This document shows positions 27,743-36,647 of a stretch of 64,000 nucleotides of DNA, piece by piece. The notes beneath the pieces are model-generated. The model did no database searches. It saw only the letters and a program-made list of their open reading frames with translations, and was not told where the DNA came from. The DNA comes from Pelagihabitans pacificus. Lineage in GTDB: Bacteria; Bacteroidota; Bacteroidia; Flavobacteriales; Flavobacteriaceae. Position numbers and translations under genes: made by a program. Positions within the stretch are counted from its first letter, which is position 1; every line of letters starts with the position of its first letter. Location: contig NZ_VIKU02000009.1 of NCBI RefSeq assembly GCF_009371985.2, positions 28,470 through 92,469 of the forward strand, given 5' to 3'.

Positions 27743-30700
27743 TGATTTATCCTTTTAAGTTGCCATTCGCTTTTCCAACTGTACAGTACGGGAACCACAA
27801 ACAAGGTGATCAGCGCAATCAACATTCCCCCAAAAGACGGAATGGCCATGGGAATCATAATGTCGCTTCCCCTTCCCGTGGAGGTCAAAATGGGCAACAG
27901 GGCCAGTATGGTTGTGGCCGTTGTCATCAAACATGGACGAATCCGTTTTTCCCCAGCTTCAACAACCGAAGCCCTAATCTTTTCCAAAGTATTTGGTTGG
28001 TTCCGGTCAAAAGTTTGCGTCAGATAGGTGGCCATGACCACGCCATCATCCGTTGCAATACCAAAGAGCGCTATGAATCCTACCCATACGGCTACACTTA
28101 AATTGATAGTGTGCATTTGAAATAGGTCACGAAGGTTCTCTCCGAAAAAATTAAAATTCAGGAACCAATCTTGACCATAGAGCCATATCATTAGGAATCC
28201 CCCCGCAAAGGCTACCGCTATTCCCGTAAAGACCATCAACGAAGTGGATACGGAACGAAATTGGAAATATAGAATCAAAAAGATAATGAACAAGGCTAAA
28301 GGCACAACCACCGATAATGTTTTTTCCGCCCGTAACTGGTTTTCATAAGTACCCGTAAATTGGTAGTTAATACCTTTGGGTACGACCAACTCGCCTTCAT
28401 TGATTTTTTCTTGAATCAGGGCTTGGGCGTTTTCAACCACGTTCACTTCTGCAAAACCATCCAATTTATCGAACAGTACATACCCGACTAAAAACGTATC
28501 CTCACTTTTGATGACCTGAGGGCCTTTTTCATAGCGTATCGAGACCAATTCACTCAACGGGACGGGACTTCCTTTTGATACCGGAACATAGATGTTCTTG
28601 ATGTCTGTCGGATTTTCCCGAAGTTCCCTTGGATAGCGAACCCGAACGCCGTAGCGTTCCCTTCCCTCAACGGTCTGGGTAAGGGTCATCCCGCCAACGG
28701 CCACCTCCAAAATCCGTTGCACGTCCTCGATGAGGATGCCATATCTTGCTAAAGCTTCCCTATCGATATCGATGAGGAGATACGGTTTGCCAACTATTCT
28801 ATCCGCAAATACGGCCTCATCTTTTACCCCTTCCGCTTCCTTTAGAATATTTTCCAGTTGGATTCCAAAAGCCTCGATTTGACGTAGATCCTGTCCTTTG
28901 ACCTTGATGCCCATGGGTGCCCGCATTCCCGTCTGGAGCATGACCAAGCGGGTCTCGATAGGCTGTAGTTTGGGTGCGGACGTTACCCCCGGCAATCGGG
29001 TTACGCTTACGATTTCGTTCCAAATATCATCGGGAGAATTGATTTCGGGGCGCCATTGCCTAAAATATTCACCGCCCGGGTCGGCAATCAGATTTTCGAA
29101 TGTTATTTCGGAAAAACGTTCTATGTCCGAGTCCTTATATTCTGAGGTTTCGTCATCCATAATGGTGTTCGGATTCAGTACGAAATTTCCATCCCTTAAT
29201 TCAAACAGACCGTCTGCATTGACCTTGAACCGTAGGCGTTCGCCTTTTTCGTTTCGTAGATACTCGGATTTGTATTGGATGATGTTTTCATACATAGACA
29301 TCGGAGCCGGGTCAAGTGCGGATTCCGTCCGTCCCGCTTTACCCACCACGGTCTCGATTTCAGGGATGCTGGCCACAGCCATATCCAACTGTTGCAACAC
29401 CCGCTTGTTTTCCGCGACCCCCGCATGGGGAAGCGAGGTGGGCATCAAAAGAAAAGATCCTTCATTGAGTGCCGGCATAAACTCCTTTCCCGTGTTCTGC
29501 ATGATCAACACCCCTAAAACGACGATTACCGTTGGTATGGAGAGAAACACCAGTTTGTTGCGCAACGCCCAACGAAGTATTTGGGTGTAGTATTTTCTGA
29601 AAAGGATGAAAACGCCCAGCAACCCAAAGCATATCAATCCTACAAAAAACAGGTTGATAATAATACTTCTATCGAAGCCTAAGGGCCTCCAATAGGTAGC
29701 TAGTAAGAATACAACAGCTGTTGCGGAAATAATGACGTTCAAGAGGCTGGCCTGTTTTTCCGAAAGCGAGAACCCGTTGAACAAACGCCCTGCTAGTTCA
29801 GCATTCTTTAAAGGGCGTACCGTTCCAAACGCCATTAAGACCAGTCCTAACCAAAAGCCGTACACTACCGCGATAAGTCCAACAATGACGAGTAGTACAC
29901 TGAATACGTACCCCATAACACTCTTGCTGCGTTTCTTTTTAAAGAGGAAAGCCGCAAAGGGCGGAATTAAAAACATCGCAACGATAATGGAAGCCGTTAG
30001 TGCAAAGGTTTTTGTGAACGCCAATGGACGGAACAACTTTCCTTCGGCACCAATCATCGTAAACACGGGAATAAAACTGATAATGGTCGTCATTACCGCC
30101 GTTAAAATTGCTCCCGAAACTTCAGCCGATGCATTGTAAACCACTTCGTTGATGGGGAGCTTATCCTTATTTTCGTCCAGATGTCGAATAATGTTTTCTG
30201 AAAGAATGACCCCGACATCCACCATGGTACCGATGGCAATAGCGATGCCCGAAAGGGCCACGATGTTGGCATCGACCCCAAAGAGTTTCATGGCAATAAA
30301 GACCATCAGGACGGCCACGGGCAATAGCCCGGAAATCAAAACGGAGGCCCGCAGGTTGAATACCATGATAATGATGACCAGAATCGTGATCAGTATTTCC
30401 AAGGTCAATGCTTCGTTGAGCGTTCCGAGGGTCTCCTGAATCAGTTCGGTACGGTCGTAGAAGGGAACAATCGTTACTTGTGAGGTCCTTCCGTCATTCA
30501 ATTCCTTGGAGGGAAGTCCCGGGCTCAGTTCCTGTATCTTCTCCTTGACGTTGTTGATGACCTCCAAGGGATTTACACCGTATCGGGCCACTACCACGCC
30601 TCCGACCACTTCTGCTCCTTCCTTATCGAGAATGCCACGCCGAACGGCAGGGCCGAGGGAGACATTGGCAACATCCTTTATCCTGATAGCGGTAAAGTCC

Positions 30701-31512
30701 TCCGAAGTAACCACCGCATTTTTAATATCATCGAGTGATTCCACATAGCCGAGGCCACGTACCAGATATTCCGCTTGGTTGATTTCCAAGGTCTGTGCGC
30801 CAATATCCCTGTTGCTCTGCTTCACGGCCTTGACCACCTGACCTAGACCGATATTGTACTGTTTCATCAGTTCGGGATCGACATCAATTTGGTATTCCTG
30901 CACATAACCACCAATGGAGGCCACTTCGGAAACGCCGCTTGCGGAAGAAAGCGCGTATTTTACGTAGTAGTCTTGAATGCTACGTAACTCCTGCAAGTCC
31001 CAACCACCGGTTACGTTTCCTTCTTCGTCCCTTCCTTCGAGGGTGTACCAGAAAATTTGGCCCAATCCCGTGGCATCGGGCCCCAGAGCCGGGTTTACGC
31101 CTTCTGGTAAAAGATTGCTTGGAAGCGAATTTAATTTCTCAAGGATTCGGCTACGGCTCCAATAGAATTCCACATCCTCTTCAAAGATGATGTAGATACT
31201 GGAAAAACCGAACATCGAAGAACTCCGTATCGTCCTGACCCCCGGAATGCCCAATAGCGAGGTGGTCAACGGATAGGAAATCTGGTCCTCGATGTCCTGA
31301 GGGGAACGTCCCGGCCATTTTGTAAAGACGATCTGTTGGTTCTCCCCGATATCGGGAATGGCATCCACAGCAACGGGGTCGCTCGGCAGGATACCCGTTT
31401 CCCAATTGAAAGGTGCGTTCACCATCCCCCAACCCACGAATAGGAGCAGTAACAATATCGCCACCAGTTTGTTCTCGACAAGAAATTTAATGCCTTTGTT
31501 CAGCATGTGCAT
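27739..31512 (-). CDS. cusA: CusA-like heavy-metal efflux RND permease
   Basis: 1257 aa; the in-frame ATG at 31506 (MLNKGIKFLVENK) is a likely alternative start. It is an inner-membrane proton/metal antiporter of the HME-RND group. Visible are FTKWPGRSPQDIEDQISYPL, SSSMFGFSSIYIIF, the proton-relay Asp432 in GTMVDVGVILSEN, a methionine at the periplasmic metal site (RLVMLQTGMRAPMGIKV) and GIATDDGVVMATYL. It is about 200 residues longer than E. coli CusA. Extra sequence is seen at about 528-640, with several added hydrophobic segments, and at about 745-820 in a periplasmic loop. It pairs with the TolC-like and CusB-like genes. Confidence 0.95.
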   Translation of the reverse strand: MHMLNKGIKFLVENKLVAILLLLLFVGWGMVNAPFNWETGILPSDPVAVDAIPDIGENQQIVFTKWPGRSPQDIEDQISYPLTTSLLGIPGVRTIRSSSMFGFSSIYIIFEEDVEFYWSRSRILEKLNSLPSNLLPEGVNPALGPDATGLGQIFWYTLEGRDEEGNVTGGWDLQELRSIQDYYVKYALSSASGVSEVASIGGYVQEYQIDVDPELMKQYNIGLGQVVKAVKQSNRDIGAQTLEINQAEYLVRGLGYVESLDDIKNAVVTSEDFTAIRIKDVANVSLGPAVRRGILDKEGAEVVGGVVVARYGVNPLEVINNVKEKIQELSPGLPSKELNDGRTSQVTIVPFYDRTELIQETLGTLNEALTLEILITILVIIIMVFNLRASVLISGLLPVAVLMVFIAMKLFGVDANIVALSGIAIAIGTMVDVGVILSENIIRHLDENKDKLPINEVVYNASAEVSGAILTAVMTTIISFIPVFTMIGAEGKLFRPLAFTKTFALTASIIVAMFLIPPFAAFLFKKKRSKSVMGYVFSVLLVIVGLIAVVYGFWLGLVLMAFGTVRPLKNAELAGRLFNGFSLSEKQASLLNVIISATAVVFLLATYWRPLGFDRSIIINLFFVGLICFGLLGVFILFRKYYTQILRWALRNKLVFLSIPTVIVVLGVLIMQNTGKEFMPALNEGSFLLMPTSLPHAGVAENKRVLQQLDMAVASIPEIETVVGKAGRTESALDPAPMSMYENIIQYKSEYLRNEKGERLRFKVNADGLFELRDGNFVLNPNTIMDDETSEYKDSDIERFSEITFENLIADPGGEYFRQWRPEINSPDDIWNEIVSVTRLPGVTSAPKLQPIETRLVMLQTGMRAPMGIKVKGQDLRQIEAFGIQLENILKEAEGVKDEAVFADRIVGKPYLLIDIDREALARYGILIEDVQRILEVAVGGMTLTQTVEGRERYGVRVRYPRELRENPTDIKNIYVPVSKGSPVPLSELVSIRYEKGPQVIKSEDTFLVGYVLFDKLDGFAEVNVVENAQALIQEKINEGELVVPKGINYQFTGTYENQLRAEKTLSVVVPLALFIIFLILYFQFRSVSTSLMVFTGIAVAFAGGFLMIWLYGQDWFLNFNFFGENLRDLFQMHTINLSVAVWVGFIALFGIATDDGVVMATYLTQTFDRNQPNTLEKIRASVVEAGEKRIRPCLMTTATTILALLPILTSTGRGSDIMIPMAIPSFGGMLIALITLFVVPVLYSWKSEWQLKRINQ

Positions 31513-31614
31513 TGATGATTAAACATTAGAAATAGTGCTGGCCTACACCAGCGGTAAACAGGTTTGGCCCAAAAACAGTGGATACTGTTGGGCTTTATTT
31601 CTAAAATTTAAAAA
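31513..31614 (-). other. Hairpin-containing spacer between the HYC_CC_PP gene and cusA
   Basis: Two inverted repeats are seen: GCTGG-CCTACA-CCAGC at 31537-31552 and an imperfect one at 31567-31593 (GCCC...ACAGT/ACTGTTGGGC with three extra bases on one side). No clear T-run follows on the minus strand, so partial termination or RNA processing is more likely than full termination. Confidence 0.4.
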
Positions 31615-32043
31615 TCAAATGAGGAAGGTCTGATCCAGAATCTGTACATCCCGTATCAGCGGAGGGGGCGAATAGTCCCTGAAGGGAACTACGTTTTCAT
31701 CGAATTTTTCAAAAAGGTTGATGTAGCAATAAACGAAAGAGGCAACGAACACTTGTTGGTCCAAGGAAAGCTGATTAGAGGATGTCTTTAGGTCATCTTG
31801 ACCCTCGATCACAACTTCCACATCCGAGCAACAGTGCATTTCAAGTGCCTTGTCCATGACGTTGCAAGCCGTGGATGACCGAGCTACTTCCGTCTTCATG
31901 ATACAGGTATCCACTTCTTCAAAAAGACTAAAATCCACCAAATGTTCCCCACAATAATGCATGTCCACAGAAAAGCTCATGGTGGAGAACAGCACAATAA
32001 GTGCCATTGAAATAGATGCTATTTTTCGAAGGACTTCTTTCAT
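31615..32043 (-). CDS. HYC_CC_PP family protein
   Basis: 142 aa with a signal peptide (about 1-26). The family's three marks are present: HYC at 29-31 right after the signal, a CC pair at 71-72 preceded by MH, and PPP in DYSPPPLIRDVQ near the C-terminus. Further Cys are at about 47 and 60. The family is typical of Bacteroidota and found at the head of copper efflux operons; a periplasmic metal-binding role is inferred from the Cys/His content. It is the first gene of the copper block. Confidence 0.85.
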   Translation of the reverse strand: MKEVLRKIASISMALIVLFSTMSFSVDMHYCGEHLVDFSLFEEVDTCIMKTEVARSSTACNVMDKALEMHCCSDVEVVIEGQDDLKTSSNQLSLDQQVFVASFVYCYINLFEKFDENVVPFRDYSPPPLIRDVQILDQTFLI

Positions 32044-32051
32044 TGGTTTTG

Positions 32052-32059
32052 CAAAATTA
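32052..32059 (-). promoter_or_regulatory. Candidate -7 element for the copper block
   Basis: TAATTTTG on the minus strand matches TAnnTTTG exactly but ends only 8 bp before the ATG of the HYC_CC_PP gene. No good TTG is found 19 bp upstream. If used, the transcript would be almost leaderless. Confidence 0.35.
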
Positions 32060-32263
32060 CGAAATTTAAAGATTCGTTTTTTTACTTTGATGATTTTTTG
32101 GGTAGCTCAATCGGATAAAAACGACCAAACAGGCCATTTAGTTATCTTCAGTTATAAGCCTCCGAACCCGACTTCATCGACACCATACTACATTAACGAA
32201 TATTTAAGCGCTTTCGTATTGTAAGTTATACATGAAAAATCGACATTTGAACCGTAATAGCAT

Positions 32264-32725
32264 ATGATTGCCATGAAACTTGACTTGCGCCCCAAGGTAC
32301 TGGAAATATTAAAAGCTGAAATTCCTGTGGAAGCCCGGCTGCAGAAACTCTGCGAATTGTTACAAGAAGAGGTCGACTATTACGACTGGGTCGGATTCTA
32401 CTTCCGAAACGGGAACAAGGAAGAACTAAAGCTTGGGCCCTATGCCGGGGAACCTACCGACCACACGATCATTCCTTTCGGGAAAGGAATCTGTGGCCAG
32501 GTCGCGGTAAGCAACCAAAATTTTGTCGTGCCGGATGTGAATGCACAGGATAACTACATTGCGTGCAGCATTACCGTAAAGGCCGAAATTGTAGTCCCTT
32601 TATTCGTAAACGGGGAAAATATTGGTCAAATTGATATTGATAGTAATACTCCAGATCCCTTCACAGCGGAAGACGAACGGTTTTTGGAATTCGTCAATGA
32701 GGAAGTGGCCGCTCTTTTGACATAA
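32264..32725 (+). CDS. GAF-domain protein, free methionine-(R)-sulfoxide reductase-like
   Basis: 153 aa single GAF domain of the fRMsr (E. coli YebR/MsrC) type, which reduces free Met-R-sulfoxide. It keeps WVGFYF, LKLGPYAG, IPFGKGICG (Cys77), DNYIACS (Cys101), EIVVPLF and DIDS. Cys77 and Cys101 match E. coli Cys94 and Cys118 (catalytic). The place of E. coli Cys84 is His67 here, so one resolving Cys is missing. It is divergent from the copper block across 220 bp. Whether it is active or a plain GAF sensor cannot be told. Confidence 0.82.
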   Translation: MIAMKLDLRPKVLEILKAEIPVEARLQKLCELLQEEVDYYDWVGFYFRNGNKEELKLGPYAGEPTDHTIIPFGKGICGQVAVSNQNFVVPDVNAQDNYIACSITVKAEIVVPLFVNGENIGQIDIDSNTPDPFTAEDERFLEFVNEEVAALLT

Positions 32726-33083
32726 TTCGCCGATGCCTATATCTTGATTTTTGGCCACTTGCCACAAAAAGGCCGGTACCGTGGATTTGATAGCAAATAC
32801 CAAGGATGATATAAAAATCCATCCCATGCATTTATAAAGGATAGATTTTTTGAGTCAAGCCAGTTTTCACACTTTCAGCGTCTGGGAAATCAAAATCAGC
32901 GGCACCATGTCGATGTTCGCCGAACCCTTGAAAATCGACGGAAAAAGAGGGAAACCGTCAGTTCTTACGATGAATGGCACATAACGTTTAAAACTTTAAC
33001 GGTTTTGTTGATAACCTTAGGATTTTATTGCCCTTAAAAAATTTATTTTTGTGCCTCTAATCCACAACTCGAAAGACACCAAA
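32726..33083. other. 358-bp gene-free stretch before purH
   Basis: No credible complete gene. Short protein-like frames exist: about 44 codons on the plus strand ending near 32975, and on the minus strand a frame at 32726-32827 that runs on into the antisense of the GAF gene. Neither has a good start, and they may be decayed remnants. Near the right end TATTTTTG (33044-33051) is a possible -7 promoter element for purH, 33 bp before its ATG. Confidence 0.45.
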
Positions 33084-34613
33084 ATGAGTAACAAAAAAGC
33101 CACCTCAGCCCTTGTTTCAGTATTTCATAAAGACGGTTTGGAACCTATCGTCAAAAAGTTCCAGGAATTGGGAATCACTATTTACTCAACCGGTGGTACC
33201 GAGAAATTTATTAGGGACTTGGGTATCGATGTAGTGCCCGTAGAGGAAGTGACCAGTTACCCATCGATTCTGGGCGGTAGGGTCAAAACATTGCATCCCA
33301 AGGTGTTCGGGGGTATATTGAACCGACAGGACAACGAGGGGGATGTTGCCCAGTTGGAGGAGTTTGAGATTCCCCAACTCGATATTGTCATCGTTGACCT
33401 ATATCCCTTCGAAAAAACGGTTGCTAGTGGTGCTACGGAGCAAGAAATCATCGAAAAAATCGATATTGGGGGCATTTCGTTGATCCGCGCTGCCGCCAAG
33501 AACTACCAAGACGTGCTTTGTGTTTCCTCCATGGAGGATTATGAAGAGTTTCTTGGGCTGATCACCGATGGAAACGGAAGTACTACCCTGGAAGACCGTC
33601 GTCGTTTTGCCGCAAAGTCATTCAACGTGTCCTCTCATTACGACACGGCCATCTTCAACTATTTTAACAAAGACCATGCAATAGCTGCCCTAAAAATTAG
33701 TGAAACGAATGGAAAAGTATTGCGTTACGGAGAAAATCCGCATCAACGCGGGTTCTTTTTTGGGGATTTTGAGGCGATGTTTACCAAACTGCACGGTAAG
33801 GAACTATCCTACAATAATTTGCTCGATGTCGATGCCGCCGTATTATTGATGAACGAGTTCAAAAAAGACGACCCCACTTTTGCCATTTTAAAACATAACA
33901 ACGCCTGTGGACTGGCAACAAGGGAGACCATTCATCAAGCGTATTTAGACGCTTTGGCGGGCGATCCGGTTTCAGCCTTTGGAGGCATTCTGATCAGTAA
34001 TGTGGCAATAGACAAACCGACCGCGGCCGAAATTCACCAATTGTTCTGTGAGGTGGTCATCGCACCCAGCTATTCCGATGACGCTTTGGAAATCCTAAAG
34101 GGAAAGAAAAATCGCATTATCTTGATCCAAAATGAAGTCGATTTGCCCGATACCATTGTCAGGACTTGTCTAAACGGGGTTTTGGTACAGGATAAGGACC
34201 ATAAGACCGATACGGTTGCCGAATTGCAATATGTAACCGAAAAAGAGCCTTCAAAGAGGGAATTGGAAGACCTGATCTTCGCTTCCAAACTCTGTAAGCA
34301 TACCAAATCGAACACCATCGTGCTTGCTAAAAATAAACAATTATGCGCTAGCGGTACCGGACAAACATCACGCGTAGATGCTTTGAACCAGGCCATTCAC
34401 AAAGCTAAGTCGTTCAATTTTGACCTTAAGGGAGCGGTCATGGCGAGCGATGCTTTCTTTCCTTTCCCGGATTGTGTAGAAATTTCGCATAAAAACGGTA
34501 TTTCGAGCGTTATACAGCCGGGTGGGTCTATCAAAGACCAATTGAGCATCGACTATTGTAATGAAAACGGGGTGGCCATGGTAATGACCGGCACCCGTCA
34601 TTTTAAGCATTAA
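33084..34613 (+). CDS. purH: Bifunctional AICAR transformylase / IMP cyclohydrolase PurH
   Basis: 509 aa from the ATG at 33084; a GTG at 33051 would add 11 residues but lies in the promoter-like region. The N-terminal IMP cyclohydrolase domain has ALVSVFHKDGLEP, IYSTGGTEKFIRD and GGRVKTLHPKVFGGIL. The C-terminal AICAR transformylase domain has RYGENPHQRG, KHNNACGLA and the ending MVMTGTRHFKH. It carries out the last two steps of IMP synthesis. It is followed by mreB after 66 bp. Confidence 0.97.
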   Translation: MSNKKATSALVSVFHKDGLEPIVKKFQELGITIYSTGGTEKFIRDLGIDVVPVEEVTSYPSILGGRVKTLHPKVFGGILNRQDNEGDVAQLEEFEIPQLDIVIVDLYPFEKTVASGATEQEIIEKIDIGGISLIRAAAKNYQDVLCVSSMEDYEEFLGLITDGNGSTTLEDRRRFAAKSFNVSSHYDTAIFNYFNKDHAIAALKISETNGKVLRYGENPHQRGFFFGDFEAMFTKLHGKELSYNNLLDVDAAVLLMNEFKKDDPTFAILKHNNACGLATRETIHQAYLDALAGDPVSAFGGILISNVAIDKPTAAEIHQLFCEVVIAPSYSDDALEILKGKKNRIILIQNEVDLPDTIVRTCLNGVLVQDKDHKTDTVAELQYVTEKEPSKRELEDLIFASKLCKHTKSNTIVLAKNKQLCASGTGQTSRVDALNQAIHKAKSFNFDLKGAVMASDAFFPFPDCVEISHKNGISSVIQPGGSIKDQLSIDYCNENGVAMVMTGTRHFKH

Positions 34614-34679
34614 TTTCATTATTTTTGTCGATGAAACATACGCCCCACTCGAACTAGTAACATAACCAAACAAATTAAA

Positions 34680-35708
34680 ATGGGATTTTTTGATTTCTTG
34701 ACCGAGGAAATCGCTATCGATCTAGGTACTGCGAACACCCTCATAATCCACATGGACAAAGTAGTCGTGGACAGTCCCTCTATTGTGGCCAGAGACCGTA
34801 TTTCCGGTAAAATAATAGCTGTCGGTAAGGAAGCCAATATGATGCAGGGCAAGACCCATGAAAACATCAAGACCATACGGCCGTTGAAAGATGGGGTCAT
34901 CGCGGATTTTGATGCTTCCGAAAAGATGATCAATATGTTCATCAAGAATATTCCGGCATTAAAGAAGAAGTGGTTCCCCCCTGCCTTGCGAATGGTTATC
35001 TGCATTCCCTCCGGAATTACCGAAGTAGAGATGCGTGCCGTTAAGGAATCTGCGGAGCGTGTGAACGGAAAAGAGGTATACCTTATTCACGAGCCCATGG
35101 CCGCCGCCATCGGTATCGGTTTGGATATCATGCAGCCCAAAGGCAATATGATTGTCGATATAGGAGGAGGTACTACGGAAATCGCGGTAATCGCCCTAGG
35201 TGGAATCGTTTGTGACAAATCGGTTAAAATTGCTGGTGATGTCTTCACCAACGACATCATTTATTACATGCGTACGCAGCACAATCTATATGTCGGCGAA
35301 AGCACGGCAGAGAATATCAAAATAGAAATCGGTTCCGCTACCGAGGACCTGCAAAATCCTCCCGACGAAAAGTCGGTGCAGGGGCGCGACCTGTTAACGG
35401 GAAAACCAAAACAAGTACAAATTTCCTATCGCGAGATTGCCAAGGCGTTAGACAAATCGATTCTTCGCGTAGAGGATGCGGTGATGGAAACCTTGTCACA
35501 GACCCCCCCTGAACTAGCCGCCGATATATACAATACCGGAATCTATCTGGCTGGCGGTGGATCTATGTTACGGGGATTGGACAGAAGACTATCCCAAAAA
35601 ACCGATCTTCCGGTGTATATCGCCGAAGACCCTTTAAGAGCAGTGGTAAGAGGAACCGGAATTGCCTTGAAAAACCTAGAGCGTTACAAGAGTATTCTAA
35701 TTAAATGA
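34680..35708 (+). CDS. mreB: Rod-shape-determining actin homologue MreB
   Basis: 342 aa. The actin-like ATP-binding blocks are clear: IDLGTANTLIIH near the start, MVDIGGGTTEIAVIAL-type phosphate-2 block (read here as MIVDIGGGTTEIAVIALGG), and YLAGGGSMLRGLDRRL. MreB filaments organise the elongasome that builds the lateral wall. TATTTTTG at 34620-34627 is a possible promoter element. It heads the mreBCD-PBP2-rodA set. Confidence 0.98.
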   Translation: MGFFDFLTEEIAIDLGTANTLIIHMDKVVVDSPSIVARDRISGKIIAVGKEANMMQGKTHENIKTIRPLKDGVIADFDASEKMINMFIKNIPALKKKWFPPALRMVICIPSGITEVEMRAVKESAERVNGKEVYLIHEPMAAAIGIGLDIMQPKGNMIVDIGGGTTEIAVIALGGIVCDKSVKIAGDVFTNDIIYYMRTQHNLYVGESTAENIKIEIGSATEDLQNPPDEKSVQGRDLLTGKPKQVQISYREIAKALDKSILRVEDAVMETLSQTPPELAADIYNTGIYLAGGGSMLRGLDRRLSQKTDLPVYIAEDPLRAVVRGTGIALKNLERYKSILIK

Positions 35709-35828
35709 TAATATCTGGAATTTAGGGAAATAGCGTAAAGCTATGCGATTAAGCATATGGTCATTCGATCAAATCCCCTTCTATCTCTTCCTTTTGAATC
35801 TTCGAGTATAGCTAAAATTAGATCGTGA

Positions 35829-36647
35829 ATGCAACAGATCATCAATTTTGTAATACGGAATAAAGACTTTTTGCTGTACCTATTCCTATTGATGGTTTCC
35901 TTAGGCTTTACCATTCAGTCGCACTCGTACCACCAATCGCGTTTTTTTAATTCCTCAAATTGGATTACCGGTGGTATATACGGTACGTTCAACAGTATCT
36001 CCTCTTACTTTGGACTCTCGGAAGAAAATCAAAAGTTGGTGGAAGAAAATCAACGATTACGGAGATTACTGTTCAATGCGCGGGTCGGGGACACTGTGCA
36101 AATAGACTCTGCGCAAATGGTATATACTATAGCTACGGGACAGGTTATCAAAAATAGTTATGCCGACCCCCGGAATTATATCACGATCAATAGGGGAAGT
36201 AGGGACAGCATACAACCCGATATGGGAGTCATTACCCAAAAAGGCATCCTCGGTATCGTCGAAAACACTTCAAGTCGTTACGCTACGGTGCAAAGTATCT
36301 TGAACGAGAAATCAACTATCAATGCCAAACTTAAGAATACCAACCACTTTGGGTCATTGGTTTGGGATACCGAGAAATACAACGTAGTACAACTGATAGA
36401 TATTCCCAGGCTGGTACCGCTAACGGTGGGCGATACCATCGTAACCGGTGGTATGAGCAGTATTTTCCCGGAAAATATCCCAATAGGTACTATTCAAAAG
36501 TTTGACTTGGATACCTCGAAAAGTTTTTATCGTATCGATGTAAGCCTATTTAATGATATGACCAACATCAAGAACGTTTATATCGTAAACAATACCGATC
36601 GGGAACAGATTCTGGAACTCGAAGCGGAAACCGTAAATGAGCAATAG
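35829..36647 (+). CDS. mreC: Rod-shape-determining protein MreC
   Basis: 272 aa. One N-terminal transmembrane helix (about 12-30) is followed by a short coiled coil (LSEENQKLVEENQRLRRLL, about 65-84) and the beta-rich MreC domain (NYITINRGSRDSIQPDMGVI, RYATVQSILNEKSTINAK, VTGGMSSIFPENIPIGTI). It links MreB to the penicillin-binding protein in the periplasm. It is 120 bp after mreB and overlaps mreD by 11 bp. Confidence 0.95.
   Translation: MQQIINFVIRNKDFLLYLFLLMVSLGFTIQSHSYHQSRFFNSSNWITGGIYGTFNSISSYFGLSEENQKLVEENQRLRRLLFNARVGDTVQIDSAQMVYTIATGQVIKNSYADPRNYITINRGSRDSIQPDMGVITQKGILGIVENTSSRYATVQSILNEKSTINAKLKNTNHFGSLVWDTEKYNVVQLIDIPRLVPLTVGDTIVTGGMSSIFPENIPIGTIQKFDLDTSKSFYRIDVSLFNDMTNIKNVYIVNNTDREQILELEAETVNEQ

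Noticed and set aside
28898..29590. 230-codon plus-strand frame inside cusA
   Set aside because: Antisense to a well-conserved RND permease; sequence is compositionally a shadow with no domain.
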